This document shows positions 25,527-34,030 of a stretch of 64,000 nt of DNA, in pieces. Below the pieces are notes generated by a model. It was not told where the DNA came from. It did not search any database and saw nothing but the letters and a program-made list of their open reading frames with translations. A program made the translations under genes and the position numbers. Source of the DNA: Paractinoplanes tereljensis (GTDB lineage Bacteria > Actinomycetota > Actinomycetes > Mycobacteriales > Micromonosporaceae); assembly GCF_016862435.1 (NCBI RefSeq), contig NZ_BOMY01000064.1, positions 142,935 to 206,934 on the forward strand, given 5' to 3'. The stretch's first letter is position 1. Every line of letters starts with the position of its first letter.

Positions 25527-26429
25527 CTAACGAGCGCGCGGGTGTGCGGTCGCGTACACCTCGCGGAGTCGATCCACCGTGACCAGCGTGTACACCTGCG
25601 TCGTGGTCACCGAGGCGTGCCCGAGCAGCTCCTGGACGACGCGCACGTCGGCGCCTCCATCGAGGAGATGGGTGGCATAGGAATGGCGCAACGTGTGCGG
25701 GCTCACCGCGTGCGGTCCCTCGACCGGGAGACCGACCGCCTGGGCCGCCCGGTGCAGGATCGTCCAGGCGCTCTGCCTCGACAGCCGACCGCCGCGCGCG
25801 TTCAGGAAGACGGCCGGGGTGCCCGTACCGTTGGCCACGAGCGCCGGTCTCGCCCGTACCAAATAGGTGGACAACGCAGCCTTCGCGTAATCACCCACCG
25901 GGACCAACCGCGTGCGCCCGCCCTTGCCGTGCAGGATCGCGGCGGCCTCGTCGCCGAGATCGAGATCGTCGATCGCCGCCCCCACGGCTTCGGAGATCCG
26001 CGCGCCGGTGCCGTAGAGGAATTCCAGCAGCGCCCGGTCCCGCATGCCCAGCGGGGTGTCGTCGTTGACCGCGAGCAGCCGGGTGACCTGGTCGACGTCG
26101 AGCGCCTTGGGCAGCCGCTTCGGCGGCGACGGCGGTTTGACCTCGGCCGCCACGTCCACCGCGACCAGGCCTTCGCGGGCCGCGAAGCGGTGCAGGCCGC
26201 GGACCGCGCTGATCGCCCGGGCCGCGCTCGCCGCCGCCAGGCCCTCCTCGCGCAGGGTGGCGAGGTGATCGGTCACGTCGGCGGCGCGCACGGCCGCAAG
26301 ATCGTCGGTGGACAGGAACGCGGCATATCGGTCCAGGTCGCGCCGGTAGGACGCGAGGGTGTTGCTCGACAGTCCCCGCTCGACGGCGAGGTGGTCCAGC
26401 CAGGTGTCGATGGCCCGCTGAACGCTCAG
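25527..26429 (-). CDS. xerD: Tyrosine recombinase XerD, probable CTG start
   Basis: The GTG at 26291 would give only 254 residues and drop half of the N-terminal domain. The frame stays open and protein-like upstream (SVQRAIDTWLDHLAVERGLS, NTLASYRRDLDRYAAFL), but contains no ATG, GTG or TTG. A CTG at 26429, six bases after GAGGT, gives 300 residues, the normal XerD length, and overlaps the ald stop by four bases. Catalytic residues are present: Arg in GTGARISEAVG, Lys in HGKGGRTR, HTLRHSYATHLLDGG and YTLVTVDRLREVY region Tyr. XerD resolves chromosome dimers at dif. Annotation pipelines will probably truncate it. Confidence 0.88.
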   Translation of the reverse strand: MSVQRAIDTWLDHLAVERGLSSNTLASYRRDLDRYAAFLSTDDLAAVRAADVTDHLATLREEGLAAASAARAISAVRGLHRFAAREGLVAVDVAAEVKPPSPPKRLPKALDVDQVTRLLAVNDDTPLGMRDRALLEFLYGTGARISEAVGAAIDDLDLGDEAAAILHGKGGRTRLVPVGDYAKAALSTYLVRARPALVANGTGTPAVFLNARGGRLSRQSAWTILHRAAQAVGLPVEGPHAVSPHTLRHSYATHLLDGGADVRVVQELLGHASVTTTQVYTLVTVDRLREVYATAHPRAR

Positions 26430-27541
26430 CTGAGCACCTCGGATGTCGGCAGGGTTCGCATGCCGTGCGCCTCCGCAACCGGACCGTAGGTGACGTTGCC
26501 GTCGAAGGTGTTCAGGCCCAGGGCCAGCGCGGGGTCGGCCCGCAGGGCCTGCCGCCAGCCGAGGTTGGCCAGCTCCAGAGCGTACGGGAGGGTGACGTTG
26601 GTCAGCGCGTAGGTGCTGGTGTGCGGGACCGCCCCGGGCATGTTGGCCACGCAGTAGAACATCGACTGATGCACCGGGTAGACCGGGTCGGCGTGCGTGG
26701 TCGGCCGCGAGTCCTCGAAGCAGCCGCCCTGGTCGATCGCGATGTCGACGAGCACGCTGCCCGGTTTCATCCGGCTGACCAGCTCATTGGAGATCAGGTT
26801 CGGCGCCTTCGCGCCGGGGACCAGCACGGCGCCGATCACCAGGTCGGCGTCGACGACGGCCTTCTCGATCTCGTACGCGTTGGAGGCGATCGTCTGCAGG
26901 TGCCCGCGGTAGTCGGCGTCGGCGGCCCGCAGCCGGGCGATGTTGCGGTCGAGCACGAGCACCTCGGCCTGCATGCCGAGCGCGATGGCGGCCGCGTTCA
27001 TCCCGGAGACGCCGGCCCCGATCACCACCACCTTGGCGGCATAGACCCCGGGGACCCCACCCATGAGTACGCCGCGACCGCCGCCCGACCGCATCAGGTG
27101 GTACGAGCCGACCTGCGGGGCGAGCCGGCCGGCGACCTCGGACATCGGGGCGAGCAGCGGCAGCGACCGGTCGGGCAGCTCGACGGTCTCGTAAGCGATG
27201 CCGGTGACCTTGCGGTCGACAAGCGCGTCGGTGCACTCCTTGGAGGCGGCCAGGTGCAGGTAGGTGAAGAGCACCTGACCGGGTCGCATGCGCGGGTATT
27301 CCTCGGCGATCGGCTCCTTGACCTTGAGAATCAGGTCACCCGTCTGCCAGACATCCTCAGCTCCGGGCAGAATGGTCGCACCGGCCGATTGATAGTCACT
27401 GTCCGTGATCGAGGAGCCGTCCCCGGCGCCGGCCTGGACGTAGACCTCGTGCCCCGATCGGGCGAATTCATAGACACCCGCAGGCGTGATCGCCGTACGG
27501 AATTCATTGTTCTTGATCTCGGTGGGAATGCCGACCTTCAC
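26426..27541 (-). CDS. ald: Alanine dehydrogenase
   Basis: 371 residues from GTG 27541 (VKVGIPTEIKNNEFRTAITP); the open frame beyond to 27718 is non-coding. It interconverts L-alanine and pyruvate plus ammonia with NAD. Landmarks: GSSITDSDYQSAGA, KVKEPIAEEY (substrate Lys), LHLAAS with the catalytic His, and the NAD-binding VVIGAGVSGMNAAAIALGM, then the MFYCVANMPGAVP end motif. ald beside xerD and parA is a standard actinobacterial order. Confidence 0.96.
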   Translation of the reverse strand: MKVGIPTEIKNNEFRTAITPAGVYEFARSGHEVYVQAGAGDGSSITDSDYQSAGATILPGAEDVWQTGDLILKVKEPIAEEYPRMRPGQVLFTYLHLAASKECTDALVDRKVTGIAYETVELPDRSLPLLAPMSEVAGRLAPQVGSYHLMRSGGGRGVLMGGVPGVYAAKVVVIGAGVSGMNAAAIALGMQAEVLVLDRNIARLRAADADYRGHLQTIASNAYEIEKAVVDADLVIGAVLVPGAKAPNLISNELVSRMKPGSVLVDIAIDQGGCFEDSRPTTHADPVYPVHQSMFYCVANMPGAVPHTSTYALTNVTLPYALELANLGWRQALRADPALALGLNTFDGNVTYGPVAEAHGMRTLPTSEVLS

Positions 27542-27670
27542 GACCCGGATCCGCCCTTCTCGACGCTGAGTGAGCTGTAGCCGAAGATTACCCCGCACCA
27601 CCCCCAGCAAACGACCGTTTCGTCCGGTTTGAAGATCGAACTGTATCGAGGTACGAAATAGACGGTGCGG

Positions 27671-27676
27671 TAAGTT
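27671..27676 (+). promoter_or_regulatory. -10 box (TAAGTT) of a leaderless transcript
   Basis: TAAGTT ends six bases before the ATG at 27683, so transcription would begin at the start codon; there is no Shine-Dalgarno. The truncated paralogue at 30586 has the same arrangement. Confidence 0.45.
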
Positions 27677-27682
27677 CGCCGC

Positions 27683-28474
27683 ATGCCCCCGGTTGACCTC
27701 AACACCTCGGTGCCGCACTCGGCCCGCATCTACGACTACCTGCTCGGCGGCAAGGACAACTTCGAGGCCGACCGCCAGGCCGCGGCCGCCATCGTCGAGA
27801 GCTCACCGAGCCTGCCGATCTCCATGCGGGCCAACCGGCAGTACATGGCCCGGGTGGCCCATTACCTGGCCGCCGAGCGGGGCATCCGCCAGTTCCTGGA
27901 CATCGGCACCGGCCTGCCCACCTCGCCGAACCTGCACGAGGTGGTCCAGAAGGTCGACCCGACCACGAAGATCGTCTACGTCGACAACGACCCGATCGTC
28001 CTGGTCCACGCGCGGGCCCTGCTGACCTCGGCCCCCGAGGGCGCGACCGCCTATCTCGACGCCGACCTGCGCAACGTCGAGCAGATCCTGTCCTCGCCCG
28101 AGGTGAAGCTGAACATCGACCCGACCAGGCCGGTGTCGATCAGCCTGATCGCGGTGCTGCAGTTCATCACCGACGAGAACGAGGCCCACCAGATCCTGGA
28201 CGGCCTGCTGGCCCCGTTCCCGGCCGGCAGCACGCTGTCCATCTCCACGGTGACCGCGCACAATCCGCAGGCGGTGGCGGCCGCGGCCTCCTACCGGGCC
28301 CGCGGCATCCCGGCCAAGGAGCGCACCGACGCCGAGGTGACCGACCTGTTCCGCGGCCTGGACCTGCTCGACCCGGGCGTGGTCCTGGTAAACCGCTGGC
28401 GCCCCGACACCGACCCGGTCGACGACGCCCACGTCCAGATGTCCGGCGGCGTCGCCGTCAAGAACGCGGCGTAA
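27683..28474 (+). CDS. DUF574-family SAM-dependent methyltransferase (full length)
   Basis: 263 residues. The actinomycete-specific family signature is present: NTSVPHSARIYDYLLGGKDNFEAD, then motif I FLDIGTGLPTSPNLHEV, the acidic VYVDNDPIV of motif II and a HAxxLL helix. Substrate is unknown; the family is greatly expanded in actinomycetes and is often paired with regulators. It has no ribosome site and probably a leaderless mRNA. It stands just upstream of a NACHT gene that is followed by a shortened copy of the same family. Confidence 0.9.
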   Translation: MPPVDLNTSVPHSARIYDYLLGGKDNFEADRQAAAAIVESSPSLPISMRANRQYMARVAHYLAAERGIRQFLDIGTGLPTSPNLHEVVQKVDPTTKIVYVDNDPIVLVHARALLTSAPEGATAYLDADLRNVEQILSSPEVKLNIDPTRPVSISLIAVLQFITDENEAHQILDGLLAPFPAGSTLSISTVTAHNPQAVAAAASYRARGIPAKERTDAEVTDLFRGLDLLDPGVVLVNRWRPDTDPVDDAHVQMSGGVAVKNAA

Positions 28475-28494
28475 TCCCACGGGATACTTGTGAG

Positions 28495-30576
28495 GTGAAC
28501 CGGCAACGACGTCCCTGGCGGAAGCCGCGGGTCGTCGTGCTCGTTGTCGGCATTGTCGTGAGCACCGGGCTGGGCGTGTTCCTGCTCCGCGAGGGCCGGG
28601 AGAACGCCGATCAGTGGTCGAGCATCTTCGGGTTCTTCCTCAACATCGCATCGTTCCTGCTCACCATCTACACCATGGTCGGCATCAGGCGCGGGCTCGC
28701 CACCGACCAGGTCCGGCCGGACGCCGACTACTTGGAAAACCTGGCGACGATGGTGTCCGAGGGCTATACGGCCGAGTCCTCGCTCCGGCGGCTGCAGGAT
28801 CCCGATCTGCTGCCCGTGGACTGGGCGCCTGCCGACCGCGACCTGATGGACCATCCCACCAACATCTGGCCCGGTTCCAACGGCCACTCACCGCACCTGC
28901 GGCCCACGACGTCGATTCTGGAGACATACCTGCAGGTCCCGACCGGGCGGCTGGTCGTGCTCGGCCGGCCGGGCGCGGGTAAGACCGTCGCCGCACTGAC
29001 CTTCGCCACCGAATCCCTGGCCGTCCGGCTCGCAGGCGAGCCGGTTCCGGTGGTCCTGTCGCTCAGCACCTGGGACCCGGAGAGCCAAGACTTCCGGGAC
29101 TGGATCTGCGGCCGCCTGACGGAGCTCGACCCTCGGCTCTCCGAACTGGATCGCGATGGTGTCCCCTGGGCACGGCGGCTCGTCGACCGGCGCGGCATCC
29201 TCCCGGTCCTCGACGGCCTGGACGAACTGCCAACCCGGCTCAAGGCCGGTGTGCTGCGAACTCTCAACGCCGTCCTGGATCGGGACGAACACATCGTCCT
29301 CACCAGCCGCACCCCACAGTATCGCGCCGGAGTGCAGGCGGGCGACGTGCTCACCGGCGCGGCGGTGATCGAGCTGCAGCCTCTGCGACCCGATACCCTG
29401 GCCGATTACCTTCCGCGGACAACCAAGCAGGGTCGCACGGCGAGCGCCGGCACGAAGTGGGCTCCCGTGCTGGATAACCTGCGCGACCGGCCGGACAGCC
29501 CGAGCAGCCGCAGCCTCGCCGAGGTGCTGTCGACGCCGCTCATGGTGTGGCTCGCGCGAGTCCAGTACAGCGACACCGAGGCCGACCCGGCCCGGCTGCT
29601 GCACCGGGAGTTCCGCGAGCCGCGGGCGTTGAGGTTGCACCTGCTCGACGGGCTCGTGGCGGCGGCCTATGCCGACCCCGGCCGGCACCGCCGGCTCAGG
29701 GTTTCCGCCGCGAGTGCCGAACAGTGGCTGGCCGACCTGGCCGCGCTCCTTGATCGACGAGGCAGCCACAATCTGCGCTGGTGGGAGATGCCGGACATCC
29801 TCGCGGGGCGGGCCGTGCGGGTGGTGCTGGCGGCCACGACGGCGGTGCTGGCCACCGTGGCGGCAACCGTCGTGCTCGGTCTTCGTAACGGTCTCGAGCG
29901 CGGCCTGCTCCTCGGCGCCCTCTTCGGCCTCATCGCCGGCGCCGCCATCTGGTTCATTCCCTGGTTGCATCGGCGGCCGGCGCCGGCGGCCGTCGGTTCG
30001 GTGCGGTCCACACGCAGCATCCGGCAGGTCAACGGCATCTTGGTCGTCGCGCTCATCCCCGTCGCCGCCATCAGCCTCAGCTGGCTACGGGTGGTGGACA
30101 GGGCAGACAACATGGCCTCGGTTGTCGCGATGCTGATATCCGTTCTGGCCGCAGTCGTCGCCGTGCCCGCCCCACCTGAGCGTGCCGTCGATCCGTTTCG
30201 GCTGCTGCGGGCCGACAAGGCCTCGGCCATTGCCCAGGGGTGCCTGATCGGCATGGCCGCCGGAATACTTGCCGGGGCCGGGGCCTGGACCGTCTTCCCC
30301 ACCGGGGTCGCGCTCGGCGTCGGGGCGGTACTTGCCATTTCCGCAGGGCTCGTCTGGGCGATTGTTGGTTCGGCTTGGGGACGGTTCCTGGTGGCCCAGG
30401 TGTCCTGGTGGGCCACCGGGCGCCTGCCGCTCGGCCTCATGGCGTTCCTGGCCGACGCGCACCAGCGGGGAATCCTCCGCCAGGTCGGCGCCGCCTACCA
30501 GTTCCGGCACGAGTCACTGCAGACGCATCTCGCCACCCGTCAACTTCCACAAAGGACACAGGCTTCGCCCCTATGA
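28495..30576 (+). CDS. Membrane-bound NACHT-type NTPase
   Basis: 693 residues from GTG 28495. Two N-terminal hydrophobic helices (VVVLVVGIVVSTGLGVFL; FGFFLNIASFLLTIYTMVG) precede a STAND NTPase: Walker A GRPGAGKT (Lys163), a PVVLSLSTWD strand, and Walker B ILPVLDGLDELP (Asp243-Glu244), then LTSRTPQYR, the NACHT sensor. After it, residues about 440-620 hold five or six transmembrane helices, and the chain ends in FRHESLQTHLA, a motif seen at the end of many NACHT modules. Bacterial NACHT proteins include antiphage sensors; no separate effector domain is visible, so the membrane part may be the effector. It is flanked by two DUF574 methyltransferases. Confidence 0.88.
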   Translation: MNRQRRPWRKPRVVVLVVGIVVSTGLGVFLLREGRENADQWSSIFGFFLNIASFLLTIYTMVGIRRGLATDQVRPDADYLENLATMVSEGYTAESSLRRLQDPDLLPVDWAPADRDLMDHPTNIWPGSNGHSPHLRPTTSILETYLQVPTGRLVVLGRPGAGKTVAALTFATESLAVRLAGEPVPVVLSLSTWDPESQDFRDWICGRLTELDPRLSELDRDGVPWARRLVDRRGILPVLDGLDELPTRLKAGVLRTLNAVLDRDEHIVLTSRTPQYRAGVQAGDVLTGAAVIELQPLRPDTLADYLPRTTKQGRTASAGTKWAPVLDNLRDRPDSPSSRSLAEVLSTPLMVWLARVQYSDTEADPARLLHREFREPRALRLHLLDGLVAAAYADPGRHRRLRVSAASAEQWLADLAALLDRRGSHNLRWWEMPDILAGRAVRVVLAATTAVLATVAATVVLGLRNGLERGLLLGALFGLIAGAAIWFIPWLHRRPAPAAVGSVRSTRSIRQVNGILVVALIPVAAISLSWLRVVDRADNMASVVAMLISVLAAVVAVPAPPERAVDPFRLLRADKASAIAQGCLIGMAAGILAGAGAWTVFPTGVALGVGAVLAISAGLVWAIVGSAWGRFLVAQVSWWATGRLPLGLMAFLADAHQRGILRQVGAAYQFRHESLQTHLATRQLPQRTQASPL

Positions 30577-30577
30577 T
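30572..30577 (+). promoter_or_regulatory. -10 box (TATGAT) overlapping the NACHT stop
   Basis: TATGAT includes the TGA of the NACHT gene and ends eight bases before the ATG at 30586. It suggests a separate, leaderless transcript for the short methyltransferase. Confidence 0.4.
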
Positions 30578-30585
30578 CCTGGGGC

Positions 30586-31128
30586 ATGACGACCGCCGTG
30601 CCAGAGGGCATCAACCCCGACGTCAAGGTCGTCTACGTCGACCTCGACCCGGTCGTGTGCATCCACGGCCGGGCGCTGCTGGCCTCCGACCAGGTCGCGA
30701 TCGTGCAGGGGGACGTCCGCAAGCCGTACGAAATCCTGGCCGACCCGGCCGTGCAGCGGCTGATCGATCCGGGCGCGCCGGTCGGCATCCTGATGATGTT
30801 CCTGCTGCACCTGATCGCCGACAGCGACACACCGCAGGACATGGTGGCCGGCTACCGCAAGGCCGCCGCCCCCGGCAGCGTCCTGGCGATCTCGCACGCG
30901 GCCAACGACGCCCGCCCGGAGTACGTGGGCCGCATCTCCGCGATCTACCAGCGGGCCAACACCCCGTTCACGCCGCGCAGCCGGGCGGACATCAACGCCT
31001 TCTTCGGCGACTGGCCGCTCGACGGCCCGGGCCTGGTCAACATGTGGCCCTACGCCGAGGTCCCGGCCGACGTCGACGCCGACCTGGCCCAGTTGGGTTA
31101 CTCGTCGGTCGCGGTCAAGCCGGCCTGA
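30586..31128 (+). CDS. N-terminally truncated DUF574 methyltransferase
   Basis: 180 residues aligning with residues about 90-263 of the protein at 27683: VVYVDLDPVVCIHGRALL matches the upstream VYVDNDPIVLVHARALL. The family N-terminus and motif I (GxGxP, SAM-binding) are missing, so it should not bind SAM in the usual way. The reading frame is clean and its -10 box is good, so it may be expressed as a partner or decoy, or be a decaying duplicate. It converges with the next gene with one base between stops. Confidence 0.8.
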   Translation: MTTAVPEGINPDVKVVYVDLDPVVCIHGRALLASDQVAIVQGDVRKPYEILADPAVQRLIDPGAPVGILMMFLLHLIADSDTPQDMVAGYRKAAAPGSVLAISHAANDARPEYVGRISAIYQRANTPFTPRSRADINAFFGDWPLDGPGLVNMWPYAEVPADVDADLAQLGYSSVAVKPA

Positions 31129-31129
31129 G

Positions 31130-31381
31130 TCATTCCACCAGCCAGCGCCCCGACTGATCGCGCCAGCCCTTGGCCAGCCGGCTGCTGGGAAACGGCCCGA
31201 CCTGCCGCCGGGGCGGCAGCGTCGAATCGAGTTCGACCATGTAGGACGGCATGTTCTCGCGCTGCTCGACCGCGGCGATCCGCCCGTAATGCTGAAAATT
31301 CAAAATATAGGGATCCCGGTCGTACGGCGGCAGCACAGTCACCAGGTCGCCAACCTTGAATCCCTCACTACGCCCAGCCAC
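31130..31381 (-). CDS. Small hypothetical protein with KOW-like fold
   Basis: 83 residues. FKVGDLVTVLPPYDRDP, HYGRIAAVEQ and YMVELDSTLPPRRQVGPFPSSRL read as a small SH3/KOW-like beta barrel. Function unknown. ATG at 31381. The coding appearance (third-position GC, no stop conflict) is good and its end abuts the convergent methyltransferase. Confidence 0.6.
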   Translation of the reverse strand: MAGRSEGFKVGDLVTVLPPYDRDPYILNFQHYGRIAAVEQRENMPSYMVELDSTLPPRRQVGPFPSSRLAKGWRDQSGRWLVE

Positions 31382-31444
31382 CTACAGACTGTAGGCCTAC
31401 ACCAGCGACCAGGTGAAGCAGCCGTTCGGGCGTCCCCCCTCGGC

Positions 31445-31475
31445 TTGACCTCAACGAAGGTTGAGGTTGCAGAGT
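31445..31475 (+). promoter_or_regulatory. MerR/SoxR-type promoter with 19-bp spacer
   Basis: TTGACC (31445-31450) and CAGAGT (31470-31475) are 19 bp apart, the long spacing that MerR-family activators untwist. Between them CCTCAAC-GAAG-GTTGAGG (31449-31466) is an 18-bp dyad very close to the SoxR box CCTCAAGTTAACTTGAGG. The start site would fall at about 31483, on the GTG itself, so the mRNA is leaderless. Confidence 0.75.
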
Positions 31476-31482
31476 GGTCTCC

Positions 31483-31899
31483 GTGAGCTTTTCGGAGAGC
31501 GAGATCGCGTACCTCGGCAGCCAGCACCTCGGGCGGCTGGCCACCCTTCGACCGGACGGGACCCTGCAGAACAGCCCGGTCGGCTACCGCTACCACCCCA
31601 CCCTCGGGACCATCGACGTGTCCGGCTTCAACATGGAACGCAGCCACAAGTTCCGCAACGTGGCGGCCACCCATGAGGTGGCGTTCGTGGTCGACGACCT
31701 GCCGTCGGTGCAGCCCTGGCGGGTGCGGTGCCTGGAGATCCGGGGCACGGCCGAGGCGATCGAGGTGGCCGCCGACTCGGCCTACGGCTCCCCCGGCCCG
31801 ATCATCCGGATCCACCCGCGCCGGATCATCGCGTTCGGGATGGACCAATCCGACACCGAGCCACACCAGCTGGTGCCGAACAGCCGTGACGTCGGGTGA
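31483..31899 (+). CDS. PPOX-class F420-dependent oxidoreductase
   Basis: 138 residues from GTG 31483, chosen because the promoter geometry puts the mRNA 5' end there (GTG 31474 is the longer alternative). It has the split-barrel flavin/F420 fold: LGRLATLRPDGTLQNSPVGYRY, HKFRNVAATHEVAFVVDD, RCLEIRGTAE. The family reduces small substrates with F420H2. Control by a redox-sensing MerR/SoxR-like activator is implied by the promoter. No regulator gene is nearby. Confidence 0.88.
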   Translation: MSFSESEIAYLGSQHLGRLATLRPDGTLQNSPVGYRYHPTLGTIDVSGFNMERSHKFRNVAATHEVAFVVDDLPSVQPWRVRCLEIRGTAEAIEVAADSAYGSPGPIIRIHPRRIIAFGMDQSDTEPHQLVPNSRDVG

Positions 31900-31911
31900 T
31901 TAAATGCGTCG

Positions 31912-33099
31912 GTGGTGCTCACCGACCGTGAACAGCTGACCGCCGCCGAGGTGGGCATCAGCGTGTGGGCCGGGCGGCTCGTGCTGGACGCGCAGCCGCC
32001 GGTCGACGACGAGACGCTCGCCGAGGTGGCGGCCCGGTGCGCCGGTCCCCTGCCGGAACCACTCGTCGACCTGTGGCGCACCACGTTCGGCGGGCGGCTC
32101 GACTACGACCTCGACGCCGGAGTGTCGTTCACCGAGCTGTTCTACCCGGACAGCGACGGCTACCGGGACCTGTGGGGCTGGATCGACCACGAGTGCGAGC
32201 TGGCCGCCGACCACCAGCCCGGCTGGGACGGCCGGCTCACCCACCTGCCGTTCGGCGGTTTCGAATACCTGGACCGGGTCTACCTGCACACCGCGCCCGG
32301 CCCCGAGCACGGCGCGGTCGTCTACTGGCAGCAGGGGCTGCCGCCGGGGTGGGAACTCACCAGCGACGACCGGAGCGGCCTGCTCGCCGACGACCTGACG
32401 TCCCTGTTCGACCGGCTGGCCCTGAACCGGGACCCCTGGGCGACCGGCGAGGCCGACTCGGGTGACGCGATGCGCGACGCGATCGACTCCCTCGCCGAGA
32501 GCAGCGACCCGCACGCCCGTTCCGCCGCCGGCAAGCTGCGCGACATCGTCCGGGCCACGGTGCTGGACTGGCGCGGTGCCCTGGACGCGGGCACGCTTGT
32601 CGCGCAGCGCCGGCTGCGCCGGCTGGCGCTCGACCACGCTGCCTCGGCCGCCGATCTGGTCCTGCTCGATCGGCTGGTCACCCTGGGTTGCGACCCCACC
32701 GAGGAGGTACGCAACGGGCTGTCCCCGATCGACCTGGCCCTGCTCGCCGGCGCGGCCGACGTGGCCCGGCACCTGCTCGGCCTGCGGGTCCCGGTCACCA
32801 ACGCGCTGCGGGTCGGCGCCCACACGGTCGACCTGCCGCTGGCCACCGAACTGCTCGACCGGGGCGCCGCCGTCGACCTGCCGGCCCTTCAGCGTGCGGT
32901 GTCCAACCCCGACATCGCCGTCGTCCGGCTGCTGGCTTCCGCCGTACCCTCCGCCGGAGAGCTGAGCCCCCGCTTCCGCATGCTGGCCGCCCAGGCCGAC
33001 GCCGCCGCCGGCCGGGCTTCGGCCCAGGGCGACGCGGCGACCGCCGAGCGGGAGGCCCGCCGGGCCGAGGTGTTTCGTGAGCTCGCCTCATACGCGTGA
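31912..33099 (+). CDS. SUKH (SMI1/KNR4)-like protein with ankyrin-like repeats
   Basis: 395 residues. Residues about 25-165 resemble the SUKH fold used by immunity proteins (LPEPLVDLWRTTFGGRLDYD, FTELFYPDSDGYRDLWGW, LPFGGFEYLDRVYL). Residues about 210-370 form ankyrin-like helix pairs (LSPIDLALLAGAADVARHLL, DLPLATELLDRGAAVDLPAL). GTG start at 31912, 12 bases after the PPOX stop. Such combinations often protect against polymorphic toxins; no toxin gene is in the window. Function inferred only. Confidence 0.65.
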   Translation: MVLTDREQLTAAEVGISVWAGRLVLDAQPPVDDETLAEVAARCAGPLPEPLVDLWRTTFGGRLDYDLDAGVSFTELFYPDSDGYRDLWGWIDHECELAADHQPGWDGRLTHLPFGGFEYLDRVYLHTAPGPEHGAVVYWQQGLPPGWELTSDDRSGLLADDLTSLFDRLALNRDPWATGEADSGDAMRDAIDSLAESSDPHARSAAGKLRDIVRATVLDWRGALDAGTLVAQRRLRRLALDHAASAADLVLLDRLVTLGCDPTEEVRNGLSPIDLALLAGAADVARHLLGLRVPVTNALRVGAHTVDLPLATELLDRGAAVDLPALQRAVSNPDIAVVRLLASAVPSAGELSPRFRMLAAQADAAAGRASAQGDAATAEREARRAEVFRELASYA

Positions 33100-33153
33100 T
33101 AGGACCCGGTTGATAGGTATTTCCGCACGCGTGTTGATCGTTACGATGCGCGC

Positions 33154-33693
33154 GTGAATTTGATCTCGGAGGAGCCGGGGCGCGTGCCGACGGCCGAAGA
33201 GGAAGACCGGTTCTGGCTTCTCATCGAGGAGGCGTGGGCGCGACTCGGGCCCGAACCGGCGGCCCTGCGCCGCGAGTTGCTGGCCCGTGACCTCGACGAG
33301 GAGGACGAGGAGCCGTACGCGGTCGAGGAGTGGCTGGACCCGTTCCTGGACAGTCTGCGGGTGGCCAGCGACGGGCTGTCCCGGCGCGGCCTCGAAGATC
33401 TCGACCGGGTGCTGGAACGCAAGCTCTACGAGATCGACCGGGAGGACATCCACGAGGTCACCGACGGTTCCGACGACGGCTTCCTGTACTGCCGGGGGTT
33501 CATCGTCGCGCTCGGCCACGAGTACTACACGGCGGTGAAGCGCGATCCGCGGTTCGCGGTGCTCGACGCCGAGTGCGAGGACATCTGCTACTTCTTCGCC
33601 CGGCTGCACCACGAACGCTTCGGCGACTGGCCGGAGACCGGCTCGGGCATCAGCCGCGAGTCGACCTCCAACGTGGCCGGCTGGACGAGCTGA
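33154..33693 (+). CDS. DUF4240 domain protein
   Basis: 179 residues, GTG start. The N-terminal ten to 140 residues match DUF4240: DRFWLLIEEAWARLG, LDPFLDSL, ERKLYEIDREDIHE, FLYCRGFIVALGHEYY. The domain is associated with immunity or stress proteins of unknown activity. It follows the SUKH-like gene on the same strand by 54 bases, and the SDR remnant starts two bases after it. Confidence 0.8.
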   Translation: MNLISEEPGRVPTAEEEDRFWLLIEEAWARLGPEPAALRRELLARDLDEEDEEPYAVEEWLDPFLDSLRVASDGLSRRGLEDLDRVLERKLYEIDREDIHEVTDGSDDGFLYCRGFIVALGHEYYTAVKRDPRFAVLDAECEDICYFFARLHHERFGDWPETGSGISRESTSNVAGWTS

Positions 33694-33695
33694 CC

Positions 33696-34023
33696 ATGCG
33701 CGCCCTGATCGTCGGGAACAGCGACGGCATCGGCCTGGCCCTCACCCACCGGCTGCTGGCCGCGGGCTGGGAGGTGACCGGCCGGTCCCGCCGCCCGGCC
33801 CCGGCCGGGATCGCCCAGGTCGCTGTCCAGCCTCGCCGACAGCGTGCTCTCGGCCGAGGCCCCCGGTCACCCCCTTCAAGATCTCCCCGGAGAAGGCGGT
33901 CGACGTGCTGATGCGCTGCATCCGCACCCGTCCCGCAGTCGTCTCCTATCCCCGTCGGATGGCCGCCCTGACCGGAACGCTCGGCGCCGTCCTCCGGACC
34001 CGAGCCCGGCTGCGCCGCGGCTG
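33696..34023 (+). pseudogene. Short-chain dehydrogenase remnant with internal deletion and frameshift
   Basis: The start is an intact SDR N-terminus (MRALIVGNSDGIGLALTHRLL, NADP-binding GxxxGIG). About 40 residues later it jumps to LSSLADSVLSAEAP, the active-site neighbourhood, and then, in another frame, to the C-terminus FKISPEKAVDVLMRCIR...RTRARLRRG with a stop at 34021-34023. More than half of the enzyme, including Tyr-x-x-x-Lys, is gone. Confidence 0.75.
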
Positions 34024-34030
34024 ATCGGGG

